Assembly: GCA_013299105.1 (NCBI GenBank)
Contig: JAAFJY010000002.1
Location: forward strand, 62,001-126,000
DNA length: 64,000 nt
Origin: Chitinophagales bacterium
GTDB lineage: Bacteria; Bacteroidota; Bacteroidia; Chitinophagales; Saprospiraceae
Reading direction: 5' to 3'
This document shows positions 16,929-25,660 of this stretch, in pieces (position 1 is the stretch's first letter; every line of letters begins with the position of its first letter). The notes beneath the pieces are model-generated. The model had not been told where the DNA came from, did no database searches, and worked only from the letters and a program-made list of their open reading frames with translations. Both the position numbers and the translations under genes were made by a program.

Positions 16929-19822
16929 GTTCTTTTCTTGTTTTTAGGATAATCCACTCCAAACATGGGGGCGGTGTATTGTTCGTAAAGCCCAAAGAGA
17001 AACTCAATTCTGCTGAGTTCGTTGCCAAAAGCTTGCGGACGATAGCACAAATCTACGGCCTTGTCCAGCGCTTGGTGAACCTTGAACAAGTCGGGCGACA
17101 TGGTAATTGGGTCATACAAATCAGCCAAGCTGCTCTTTGGGTACTTAGCCCTGGTATCAAGTATTGCTTGAGCGGCTTCTGCTACTTTTTTTTGCTGGGC
17201 CTCTGTAGGATTTAATGGAAAGGGATAATTGTTGTAAACGATTGAGTTGGAATAACGGTAATCACTTTTTAAGCGCCCGCAAACATGTTTGACCCAAGTC
17301 ATGTGCATTATTGATGACAGAAGACCAAAATGAAATAAGCTAGCATTTGGAACCATGCGCGCCAAGTCACTGGCGATTACTTCTGGAGGCAAAAAACCGA
17401 TGGGTATATAGTTTCTACTCTCTGATGAAACTCCAGGAATGAGTAGATAATTAGAGTCGCTTTGCCGAATTTCACCGAACAAATGTGAAAATGCAGCTAG
17501 TTTTCGAGTGGTATCGCGTTTACTCCTGCTTCGGTGCTCTTCAACAGCTTTAACCCGGTTTTTGACAAATTGAAGTTTTCTCAATTCATCGGGTTGTATG
17601 TTGATTAACCATAGACAATAGCGCTTGATGTTGTTGATGAATTCTTCGGAGCCCAAAAACAATCGTATAAATTTTTCCGCACCTGGTTCATTGTTCAAAA
17701 GTTCAGTTTTCTCTTCTTCTGACAAAATCAGGTTACCTCCGTCATTAGCCATACTTCCGTATACGATTTTAGGAACGCGACAAATTGGTTCTTTTCGACT
17801 TGAAACAGCCATATCACTCCCTTCCACCAAATAAGGATTAATATTCCTCACCACCCGCTCCGCAGGCTCTCCTTTGATGTCCTGATAATCAAATATCCGT
17901 TTCAGATTGGTGTCAAAAGCAGCAAATCCAATGATCACACAATGAACTGCAGCATTCCCTCTGGCTTCATTTTTCCAAGCGAAAGTGCGGTGGGCAAAGT
18001 GAATTTTGATTTTGTAAAGATTGAACATGGCACCCCACAAAACCCCAACCTGCTCGCCTTGTGAAATACTGTTGGTGCTTACAAAAGCGACCTTGGTCGA
18101 GGTATTTTGTATGTATTGTGCTGCTTTCAGGTACCAGGCAGCTACGTAATCCAATACCCCAGCCCCTTGTACACCACTGAAAACCATATCCATATCGGCT
18201 TTCTGCTGCTCATTTTGCAATTGCTTGCCGATGAAAGGTGGATTACCCAAGATGTAATCAAAGAAAGTGCCTTTGCTTTTGGGTTCGGGCAAGGTGCTGG
18301 TGCTTTCGTTTTGGCTGAACAAATTGACTTGCTTGGTAAAAACATTGACCGCTTGGTAATGGGCCCGTGGCTCGTTGACCTGGAAAATATTCACCTCGTC
18401 GGCACTAAAGTCGTAAACCGAAGCATGGTGCAGGCTTCGCCAGTCTAACTTTAAAGCATTTCCATGCACAATTTTAGCCGACTTATTCAGGGGCAAACGC
18501 ACAAAGTACTGACCAAATTCGTCTGACACTTTGTAGTTCATCTGGTGGTCGATCAACCACATGGCCACTTCTGCGATTCGAGCAGGGAATTCGTCGTATT
18601 CGATCCCCGCAAATTGGTCTACATCCACTCTGATCAGTTCCTGAACATCCAAAAAGCCTTGTCCAGATTTGTTCAACTCCCGCAAAATCAGCAACTCCAA
18701 CTCGCGCAACTCGCGGTAAGAGATGATCAGGAAATTGCCACAACCACAAGCTGGATCGAGAAAGTTCAGTTTGGCAATTTTATGGTGCAGCTCTTTAAGC
18801 CGACTTTTGTTGCCTTTGGCCTTCTCAAATTCCAGGTATAAATGATCGAGAAACAGTGGTTTGATGACCTTCAAAATGTTCTTTTCGGAAGTGTAGTGCG
18901 CTCCCAGATTGCGCCTTTCTTTGGGGTTCATCACCGCCTGGAACATAGAGCCAAAAATGGCGGGCGAGATCATGCTCCAATCCAAGGCACAACACGACAA
19001 AAGACTTTCCCGCATTTTGCTGTCAAAAGCTGCCAAAGGCAACATTTCTTCAAAAAGTTTGCCATTGACATAGGGAAAAGCCCCCAGGGCCTCATGTAAG
19101 GTCTTCAATCGTTGACTGGAGGGCGTATCTAGCGTTTGAAACAACTGTGCAAGGTATAAAGCAAGGTCGCTTCCATCCGGTTTGGTGTGGACATCAATCA
19201 GGTCCTGAAATTGGGTTCGCTCAAAAATCCCCGTGTCTTCCGCAAACACGCAGAACAAGAGTCGTACCAAATAAACTTCCAAAGCATGACCTGTGTAGCC
19301 TGCTGTTTCGAGGCTATCGTGCAGCTTGCCCATGCGTTCGGCGGCTTCAATGTTGACCGGGTCTTCGTCTTTGTAAGTCCGTTTTTGATAGCCTGCCATG
19401 AACCCAAACAAATGCACATTGCTGACGAATTCTTTTAGGGTGAATTCGTGCGTGTTGTTGCCATCAAGGTCGAACAAGTGAAAACGTTCAAAATCGGATA
19501 CGAGGATGTATTTGGGCAATTCGTGCTCTTTCAGCCCGGGAAAATAGTCCTTGGCCTGTTGAAAAGCTTTGTCCAGATCTTTGCCCCTTGATTTGTGCTC
19601 TACCAAAATCACACCTTTCCAAAGCAGGTCGATAAAGCCTTGCTTGTTGTCGCTTTTCTGAACGGCAGTTTCAAAAGTGGCCACCCTACGTCGCGACACA
19701 TCAAATACATGAAAGAATCCGTCCCAAAAAGATTTGGCTTCGGCATCTTCGCTTTTTTCATTTTCCCATTCTTTGGCAAAAGCAAGCGCACGGGATTTGA
19801 TCTCATTCCAGCTTAATGGCAT
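16925..19822 (-). CDS. MmeI-like single-chain (type IIL/IIG) restriction-modification enzyme
   Basis: The protein has 965 residues. N-terminal nuclease: D65-x9-E75-x-K77 (LVEHK), the same spacing as the PD-(D/E)xK site of MmeI. After a helical linker comes the adenine-methyltransferase domain, with motif I LDPACGCGNF (355-364) and motif IV ILGNPPF (524-530). The C-terminal third is the presumed target-recognition region and ends with short helices. Cleavage and methylation in one chain mean no partner is needed, and none is found nearby. The recognition sequence cannot be read. All motifs look intact, so it is probably active. Confidence 0.9.
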   Translation of the reverse strand: MPLSWNEIKSRALAFAKEWENEKSEDAEAKSFWDGFFHVFDVSRRRVATFETAVQKSDNKQGFIDLLWKGVILVEHKSRGKDLDKAFQQAKDYFPGLKEHELPKYILVSDFERFHLFDLDGNNTHEFTLKEFVSNVHLFGFMAGYQKRTYKDEDPVNIEAAERMGKLHDSLETAGYTGHALEVYLVRLLFCVFAEDTGIFERTQFQDLIDVHTKPDGSDLALYLAQLFQTLDTPSSQRLKTLHEALGAFPYVNGKLFEEMLPLAAFDSKMRESLLSCCALDWSMISPAIFGSMFQAVMNPKERRNLGAHYTSEKNILKVIKPLFLDHLYLEFEKAKGNKSRLKELHHKIAKLNFLDPACGCGNFLIISYRELRELELLILRELNKSGQGFLDVQELIRVDVDQFAGIEYDEFPARIAEVAMWLIDHQMNYKVSDEFGQYFVRLPLNKSAKIVHGNALKLDWRSLHHASVYDFSADEVNIFQVNEPRAHYQAVNVFTKQVNLFSQNESTSTLPEPKSKGTFFDYILGNPPFIGKQLQNEQQKADMDMVFSGVQGAGVLDYVAAWYLKAAQYIQNTSTKVAFVSTNSISQGEQVGVLWGAMFNLYKIKIHFAHRTFAWKNEARGNAAVHCVIIGFAAFDTNLKRIFDYQDIKGEPAERVVRNINPYLVEGSDMAVSSRKEPICRVPKIVYGSMANDGGNLILSEEEKTELLNNEPGAEKFIRLFLGSEEFINNIKRYCLWLINIQPDELRKLQFVKNRVKAVEEHRSRSKRDTTRKLAAFSHLFGEIRQSDSNYLLIPGVSSESRNYIPIGFLPPEVIASDLARMVPNASLFHFGLLSSIMHMTWVKHVCGRLKSDYRYSNSIVYNNYPFPLNPTEAQQKKVAEAAQAILDTRAKYPKSSLADLYDPITMSPDLFKVHQALDKAVDLCYRPQAFGNELSRIEFLFGLYEQYTAPMFGVDYPKNKKRT

Positions 19823-19949
19823 AAGAGGGCAATTTTACGGAGTTTTAAAATGGCAGATAGCTGGTAGAATGGTATAAGGTAAATCTAAAAGTGGGGTTTG
19901 TTACCTCAATTTGGTGAGGTTTCTCAAATGTACAAAAATTGTTGAAAAC

Positions 19950-21344
19950 TCAGGCTTCCTTCACCAAAACCCGATCCGGACTCAGCACAAAAGGAGGCAG
20001 GTAGGCGGGAATATTGCTAAAGGGCAGTACTTCCGGCTTGAGTTGAATGCCAATTACCTCGGCCATGAAGGTCCTACGCGCTCGAATACGCGCCCAGGTC
20101 TCCGGGAATTTTTGGGCAATTTCATTGCGTAGGGCCTCATCCGCCAAAGCGATGCCATCTTCAATATTAATGGTATGGTAAGCCGAACCTGTAGCTGGAA
20201 TGACGTCCACTTGTAACGCTACACCACTTTGCAAAGTGATGCTGCTGCCTTTAAAAATCGGAGAGTGGACCCATTCGTCGTAGTGGATGTAGTGGCCAGG
20301 ATTGAGCTGTACCCCAAAAAAAGGATCGCCGATTTCACGGTGAATGATGTCGTATAGTTCGCCTCCAGTCACCCCAATGCCGATGTGTTCGTACCACTTC
20401 GTGATCGCCCGAAAGTATGGAATGGCTAGGCGATCGAGGTAGTCCTGCACCCCCTCCGGCAACTCTGTTTCATCGTGCACCAACCAACCCGCACGGGCAT
20501 TGAGCGCCCCCCAAAGACACATGCACATGGTAAAGGGCTCCCCAACTTTCAGGGTATTCATCGAAGGGCTGGGCAGGCCATAAGCTGCGCGTGGGCCATT
20601 GGTCAGCATGGTATGGGCGGCATGGGGAAAGCCATTGGCTCCCATCAAGGCCGCTGCCTGGTATTCGGTCATACCTGGTTGGAGGCCAAAAAGCACGTTT
20701 TTCAGCCCATCGGAGCTCAGGCAAGCAGCAAATTCAAAAGCGGCCAACTGCTCCGCTTCGTTGATGATGCGCAAGCCATCTTGCGGATGCATGAACAAGT
20801 TATTGGCATTGCGCACACGGTCGTGACCGACGATTTTTCGCAAAGCATCGATCAAGAAAGAAGGGGTTTCAAAAACCAGGGATGGCTGCTCAAATTCCTG
20901 CGCAGTGTAGTACTTCCAGCCCGCTACGCCGATATTTTGCCCTTTTCGGATGCCTTCTTCCAGCAATAAGTCGTGCAAAGCAGGAGACAGGCTGCGGTCT
21001 TGCCCCATCAAGCTTAAAGGTTGGTAAAGGATGCTGCACACTGGCGAAGGGCAAAGCTCGGCATAACCCAAACCTTCATTGCCTACCAACAACGCAGGTA
21101 CTTCAGCAGCACCAAATATCAACAAGGCCTCTTCAAACCGAGGATCATAGCCACACAGCCAGGTCAGGTTGGCATGGTGCTCGCGATCAGCATACACGAC
21201 GAGGGCATCAATTCCCAGTTCGCTCATGCGTTTTTTGAGGCGTTCCTGGCGCTGCAAAAAAATTGCTTCCGAAAGTGCAGGTTCGATGGTCACTGCACCA
21301 AAATCGGGCAAAGAGACACTTTGTAAGCTTATGTTCATCTCCAT
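19950..21344 (-). CDS. M24 (Xaa-Pro peptidase/creatinase-fold) protein lacking metal ligands
   Basis: This is a 464-residue pita-bread-fold protein: a creatinase-like N-domain (VVYADREHHANLTWLCGY), then the catalytic-type domain with NPGHYIHYDEW and a terminal INIEDGIAL. In active M24 peptidases the metal is held by D, D, H, E, E. Here the segment that should carry the first two aspartates reads FTMCMCLWGALNARAGW and has none. Only the H and E regions are kept. It may be a non-metallic creatinase-type hydrolase or a pseudo-enzyme. No signal peptide. Confidence 0.8.
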   Translation of the reverse strand: MEMNISLQSVSLPDFGAVTIEPALSEAIFLQRQERLKKRMSELGIDALVVYADREHHANLTWLCGYDPRFEEALLIFGAAEVPALLVGNEGLGYAELCPSPVCSILYQPLSLMGQDRSLSPALHDLLLEEGIRKGQNIGVAGWKYYTAQEFEQPSLVFETPSFLIDALRKIVGHDRVRNANNLFMHPQDGLRIINEAEQLAAFEFAACLSSDGLKNVLFGLQPGMTEYQAAALMGANGFPHAAHTMLTNGPRAAYGLPSPSMNTLKVGEPFTMCMCLWGALNARAGWLVHDETELPEGVQDYLDRLAIPYFRAITKWYEHIGIGVTGGELYDIIHREIGDPFFGVQLNPGHYIHYDEWVHSPIFKGSSITLQSGVALQVDVIPATGSAYHTINIEDGIALADEALRNEIAQKFPETWARIRARRTFMAEVIGIQLKPEVLPFSNIPAYLPPFVLSPDRVLVKEA

Positions 21345-21380
21345 TCTGGTTCACATGTTTGCACAAAAAACTGTGGTTTA

Positions 21381-21682
21381 GTAACGATTCAAAAATAAGC
21401 CTTTCAATTTTTTAATTACTAGTTGTCAACATCATGGTCAACGTCATACTGGAAATCCGCAAGAATGAGTGTGTCTTGTGTAAGTGTGAGTTCGAGTGGG
21501 TGTGGCTTCGAGCTGAATCTATCGACTCAGCTAATTGGAACTGGGGTTTATGCACACTCACACCCAAACAGGCACACCCAAACCCAATTTTATCCGTGTG
21601 CTAAAAAAAGCCTCGCGCAGCGAGGGCATAATCTATAAAGTACGCAGTTGCAACTTGGTAAGGTTTATTCGTAGCTTGTTAC
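21381..21682 (-). repeat. R2 repeat copy 2, abutting the mnmE stop codon
   Basis: This is the reverse-orientation near-identical partner of copy 1. It begins GTAACGATTC on the plus strand and ends CTTGTTAC, one base before the TGA complement of mnmE. It carries the same GT-rich and CA-rich arms and the GCGCGAGGCTTTTTTT hairpin reading toward the minus strand. It fills the 338-base gap between mnmE and the M24 gene. Confidence 0.8.
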
Positions 21683-23062
21683 TCACTTCCCAATACAAAA
21701 CCGTGAGAATATATTCCCCAACAAGTCCTCGGTCGTGATCTCACCTGTGATTTCACCCAAATAAGCCAGGGCATGGCGGATGTCCATCGCCACAAAATCG
21801 CTGGTGACAGCGCCCCCCAAGCCAGTGAGCACGGATTCCAGGCTTTGGCGGGCTTTGGCCAGAGCTTCGTAATGGCGGGCATTGCTCACGATGGCCGCGT
21901 CCATGCTGGTATCGGTATCGACCACCAGTTGGTACAACTGCTCTTTCAAGAACTCAATGTTCATCTGGTTGATGGCCGAGATGGGGGTCCATTGGGGCTC
22001 GCTGAAGTAAGGATTGGCGTAATGTTCGTAAGTGGTGTAAGGGTTGAGGTCCATTTTATTGGGCACCACAATCAGCTGGATGTCGTCGTGCAGCAGTTGC
22101 TTCAGGTCGGCTTCCAAATCGGCGGGTTGGGTTTTGATCACATCAAAAACATAGACCAAAACAGCCGATTGGCGGATTTTTTCCAGGGTTTTTTCCACCC
22201 CAATCGCCTCGATCGTGTCCGAAGCTTCGCGGATGCCTGCGGTGTCGATGATCCTGAATTGGACCCCTTTGATGTTGAGGCTTTCTTCGATGGTATCACG
22301 GGTCGTACCTGCGATTTCACTCACGATGGCCCGTTCTTCGTTGAGCAGGGCATTGAGTAGAGTCGATTTTCCGGCATTGGGCCGACCAGCGATCACAGCG
22401 GTTACGCCTTCTTTGATGGCGTTGCCAAGTTGGAAGGAATCGAGCAGGGCATTGATCAAGCGCAAGAGTTTTTGGACCAGTGCTTGCAACTGGGGCCGAT
22501 TGGCAAACTCCACATCTTCTTCGCCAAAGTCGAGTTCCAATTCGATCAAACTGGCAAAATCGATCAATTCTTGTCTCAGCTTTTTAATCTCGTCCGAAAT
22601 ACCACCCCTGAGCTGACCGATCGCCAGGTGATGCGAAGCTTCTGAGCTGGAGGCGATCAAGTCGGCCACTGCTTCGGCTTGGGTCAGGTCCATGCGACCA
22701 TTCAGGAAAGCCCGCATGGTGAATTCCCCTGGCTTGGCCAGGCGTGCCCCTTTGCGCAAAAACAGCCGAATGATTTCCTGAAGGATAAAATTGGAGCCGT
22801 GGCAGGAGATTTCAACCACATTTTCGCCAGTGTACGAGCGGGGCGCTACAAAAAGCGAGGCCAAAACCTCGTCCAATATTTGCCCTTGCTCGTCTCGAAT
22901 CGAGCCAAAATGAATGGTATGACTGGCTTGATCGACTAGCTTTTTACCAAAAAACACTTCATCGGCCAAGCGAATCGCATCGCTGCCCGACAAGCGGATG
23001 ACTCCGATGGCCCCCACTCCGGGCGGGGTAGCCAGGGCAACAATTGTATCGGCAAGGAACAT
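21683..23062 (-). CDS. mnmE: tRNA modification GTPase MnmE
   Basis: This is a complete 459-residue MnmE. It has the N-terminal folate-binding domain (IVALATPPGVGAIGVIRLSG), a helical domain, an inserted G domain with G1 GRPNAGKST, G2/G3 GTTRDT and DTAG, and G4 NKMD, and the invariant C-terminal FCIGK with the essential cysteine. With MnmG it makes the carboxymethylaminomethyl group on U34 of several tRNAs. It is followed by R2 copy 2 right after its stop, and it lies 4 bases downstream of a proline-rich protein gene, probably in one operon. Confidence 0.98.
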   Translation of the reverse strand: MFLADTIVALATPPGVGAIGVIRLSGSDAIRLADEVFFGKKLVDQASHTIHFGSIRDEQGQILDEVLASLFVAPRSYTGENVVEISCHGSNFILQEIIRLFLRKGARLAKPGEFTMRAFLNGRMDLTQAEAVADLIASSSEASHHLAIGQLRGGISDEIKKLRQELIDFASLIELELDFGEEDVEFANRPQLQALVQKLLRLINALLDSFQLGNAIKEGVTAVIAGRPNAGKSTLLNALLNEERAIVSEIAGTTRDTIEESLNIKGVQFRIIDTAGIREASDTIEAIGVEKTLEKIRQSAVLVYVFDVIKTQPADLEADLKQLLHDDIQLIVVPNKMDLNPYTTYEHYANPYFSEPQWTPISAINQMNIEFLKEQLYQLVVDTDTSMDAAIVSNARHYEALAKARQSLESVLTGLGGAVTSDFVAMDIRHALAYLGEITGEITTEDLLGNIFSRFCIGK

Positions 23063-23066
23063 ACGC

Positions 23067-23819
23067 TTAAAGATACCTTCTCCTGATCAATTTAATGAAC
23101 GTTTCAGCGGTTTCCAGGCGCTCGCCTTCCATCCACTTGTACTGCTCTGCAAACGTAAGCAGGTAAGCCTTGGCGCTGTCCAGATTGGGCATTTGGTTGA
23201 GCATGTTCAAAGCAGCCTCTAATTCTTTCATGTTACGACCAAAAAGCTCACTCATGTACATCAATCGATCATTGATTGAGAGGGCTCGATTGAGGTCAGC
23301 GATGGGGCTCTCAGCCAGTTTTTCTGATACTTCGGTGGCTTTTTTACTCGAAAACAGCTTGTCAAATGCGGCATTGCCACTTTTGCTCAAGGCTAGCTCT
23401 GGCTTCGGGGCTGGAGGGGGTGGCACCACTGGTTTGGGTGGAGCCACTGGTTCAGGCTCCGGATCAGGAGCTGGCGGAGGTACTTCTTTCACTTCGATGG
23501 GTGGTGCTGGGGGGACTGGTTTAGGCTCAGGCTTGGGAGCAGGTGGTGGCGCTGGGGTTTCTACGACGGGCGCTGCGACCACGGGCTTGACGGGCTCAAT
23601 GGGCGGCGTAGGAACTGCTGCGGGCGCTACCCTGGGTGCCGCAACCGTGATGATCGGCGGTTCCATGCCTTCATCCAAAAAAGCCTGGTACAATTGGCGC
23701 AGGTAACTGAGCATGAGGTCGCGCTCGATGGGGGTTGGCTGGGGCGAGCCATCCATTTCCATGCTTTTGAACAGGGAATCGATTTTGCGAATCAGAATGC
23801 GAGCTTGGTTGATGTCCAT
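23067..23819 (-). CDS. Proline-rich linker protein, conserved-type hypothetical
   Basis: The protein has 250 residues. An N-terminal helical segment (1-50) is followed by a long P/A/E/V-rich linker with PPAP, PKPEP and PEPEP repeats (about 55-145) and a C-terminal helical domain (about 150-250, with YMSELFGRNMKEL and IKLIRRRYL). There is no signal peptide. The linker looks like a spacer between two folded parts of a cytoplasmic or membrane-associated scaffold. It is cotranscribed with mnmE (gap of 4 bases). Function not known. Confidence 0.75.
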   Translation of the reverse strand: MDINQARILIRKIDSLFKSMEMDGSPQPTPIERDLMLSYLRQLYQAFLDEGMEPPIITVAAPRVAPAAVPTPPIEPVKPVVAAPVVETPAPPPAPKPEPKPVPPAPPIEVKEVPPPAPDPEPEPVAPPKPVVPPPPAPKPELALSKSGNAAFDKLFSSKKATEVSEKLAESPIADLNRALSINDRLMYMSELFGRNMKELEAALNMLNQMPNLDSAKAYLLTFAEQYKWMEGERLETAETFIKLIRRRYL

Positions 23820-23872
23820 TTTGTTGGGTTTCGTAGGTCAGGGCCAGTTTTGACCATAAGTCCTGCCTTTTT

Positions 23873-23902
23873 TTTGAATTGAGTAGAAAAAAGCTACTTT
23901 CG
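23873..23902 (+). promoter_or_regulatory. Promoter candidate for tdk
   Basis: TTTG (23873-23876), 18 bases, then TACTTTCG (23895-23902), one mismatch to TAnnTTTG. It is about 200 bases before the tdk ATG and reads toward it. Confidence 0.4.
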
Positions 23903-24102
23903 CAAACGCAAAATAGGCAAAACTTAGGTACAAACGGGGCCTTGTTTTAAGATATTTTTAAGATGTGCTGTGTGACGTGCTTGATTTCAATGCAATAACC
24001 TGCTTTTTGCCGTGAAATATCCTGAACAGCAGTCTTACAGTACATACAACCGGATTTGAGGTGGAGGCACACCCAAACCCACACCTACACCACACACTTT
24101 TT

Positions 24103-24678
24103 ATGTTTTTAGAACCTCATTTCAAAGGCAATCGCGGCGGTTGGATCGAAGTCATTTGTGGCTCCATGTTTTCTGGCAAAACGGAAGAATTGCTCCGCCG
24201 TTTGAAGAGGGCAAAAATTGCCAACCAGCAGATCGAAATTTTTAAACCCAAAGTGGATACCCGCTACGACGAAACGAAAGTAGTATCCCACGACGCCAAT
24301 TTCATCCACTCGACCCCCATCGAGCATTCGAGTGCCATGCTCAACTTGGCCGAGGGCGTTTCGGTCATCGGGGTCGATGAAGCCCAATTTTTTGACGCAG
24401 ACCTGCCTACGGTGTGTGAAAAATTGGCCATGCGTGGCATTCGGGTCATCGTCGCGGGTTTAGACATGGATTTTCGAGGCCAACCTTTTGGGCCTGTTCC
24501 GGCACTGCTGGCAATCGCTGAGTACATTACCAAGGTACATGCCATTTGCCCGCATTGTGGCAACCTGGCCACCCATTCTTACCGCCTTGCCGAAGAGGAT
24601 TCAACGGTGTTGTTGGGAGAAAAAAATGTGTACGAGCCCCGCTGTAGGACCTGTTATCATTTGGGAAAGATTTTGTGA
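24103..24678 (+). CDS. tdk: Thymidine kinase
   Basis: The P-loop [11 protein letters not shown] lies at about 20-30, the lasso-side motif [10 protein letters not shown] in the middle, and a zinc ribbon with CPHC and CRTC cysteine pairs near the C-terminus. This is the type II (TK1-like) enzyme that phosphorylates thymidine in salvage. I chose the ATG at 24103 (191 residues). A GTG 14 codons upstream is open, but the residues it would add come from a CA-rich stretch that resembles the R2 repeats. It converges with xerD, the stops being 9 bases apart. Confidence 0.95.
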   Translation: MFLEPHFKGNRGGWIEVICGSMFSGKTEELLRRLKRAKIANQQIEIFKPKVDTRYDETKVVSHDANFIHSTPIEHSSAMLNLAEGVSVIGVDEAQFFDADLPTVCEKLAMRGIRVIVAGLDMDFRGQPFGPVPALLAIAEYITKVHAICPHCGNLATHSYRLAEEDSTVLLGEKNVYEPRCRTCYHLGKIL

Positions 24679-24687
24679 GTTGATCGA

Positions 24688-25632
24688 TCATTCCTCCTCC
24701 TCCTCGCTCCAAGCCGCCGGGTTATTCCGCGGGTGAAAACGCAAGACCGTTTCCCGCAAAAATTCAGTGTCGAGGTGGGTGTAAATTTCGGTAGTCAGGA
24801 TGGATTCGTGCCCCAACATGTCCTGAATGGCTTTCAAATCGGCACCGCCTTCCAGTAAATGGGTGGCAAAAGAGTGTCGAAAGGTGTGCGGGCTCACGTT
24901 TTTTTGCACGCCTGCCAGTTCAGCCAACTCTTTTACGATCAAAAACACCATCACCCGCGTCAATCTTTTGCCGCGCCGATTGAGAAAAAGGTAGTTTTCG
25001 TGCCCCGATTCGATTTTTGGCAAATGCCGTCGGGTGCCGTCCAGGTAAAATTGGATGTGTTTGAGGGCTTCCTGGCCGATGGGCACAATGCGCTCCTTGT
25101 TTCCCTTGCCAATTACTTTCAGGTAGCCCAGATCGGCAAAAAGGTTTGACAAGCGCAGGTCACAGAGCTCGCTCACCCTCAGCCCACAGGCGTAGAGAGT
25201 TTCCATCATGGCCCGGTTGCGCTGCCCTTGGGGTTCACTCAAGTCAATGGCCGCCAGCATGGTTTGGATTTCTGGAAAACTCAGCACCGTTGGAATGACC
25301 CTGGCCAGTTTTGGTCCTTCCAACAATTCAGTAGGATTGTCGGCAATGGCTTCTTCGATCAAAAGGTACTTGTAAAAAGTCTTGATCGCCGACAACAAGC
25401 GCCCTTGCGAACGTGCGCCCAAGCCCAGCTCGTTGATCCACAGGATAAAGGCCCGCAAGTCTTCGGTTTTGAGTTGCGCGGGCAGTTGCGGTTTTTCAAT
25501 CAAAAGCACATATTCCGCCAGTTTACCGATGTCGCGCTGGTAAGCTTCAATGGTATTGGCTGAAAGGCTGCGCTCCAACAACAAATAAGCCTTAAAGCCT
25601 TGGAGCCAGGGTTTCCAGGCGGGATTTTCCAT
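24688..25632 (-). CDS. xerD: Tyrosine recombinase XerD
   Basis: This 314-residue tyrosine recombinase has a SAM-like N-terminal core-binding domain (1-110) and a catalytic domain with all active residues: R152 (GLRVSEL), K175 (IGKGNKER), H249 and R252 (HTFRHSFATHLL), H275 (LGHES) and Y284 (IYTH). The length and lack of extra domains fit the chromosome-dimer-resolution enzyme rather than an integron or phage integrase. The C-terminus ends in a run of glutamates. XerC versus XerD cannot be settled by eye. Confidence 0.88.
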   Translation of the reverse strand: MENPAWKPWLQGFKAYLLLERSLSANTIEAYQRDIGKLAEYVLLIEKPQLPAQLKTEDLRAFILWINELGLGARSQGRLLSAIKTFYKYLLIEEAIADNPTELLEGPKLARVIPTVLSFPEIQTMLAAIDLSEPQGQRNRAMMETLYACGLRVSELCDLRLSNLFADLGYLKVIGKGNKERIVPIGQEALKHIQFYLDGTRRHLPKIESGHENYLFLNRRGKRLTRVMVFLIVKELAELAGVQKNVSPHTFRHSFATHLLEGGADLKAIQDMLGHESILTTEIYTHLDTEFLRETVLRFHPRNNPAAWSEEEEE

Positions 25633-25660
25633 TAGTCAAACTCATGTTGGTCTTCGGCGA

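Noticed and set aside
24061-24102. GTG start that extends thymidine kinase by 14 residues
   Set aside because: The added residues come from a CA-rich repeat-like stretch, and the internal ATG fits the normal family start.
24688-25632. xerD as a phage or island integrase
   Set aside because: It is housekeeping-sized, convergent with tdk and far from the accessory block, with no attachment sites.
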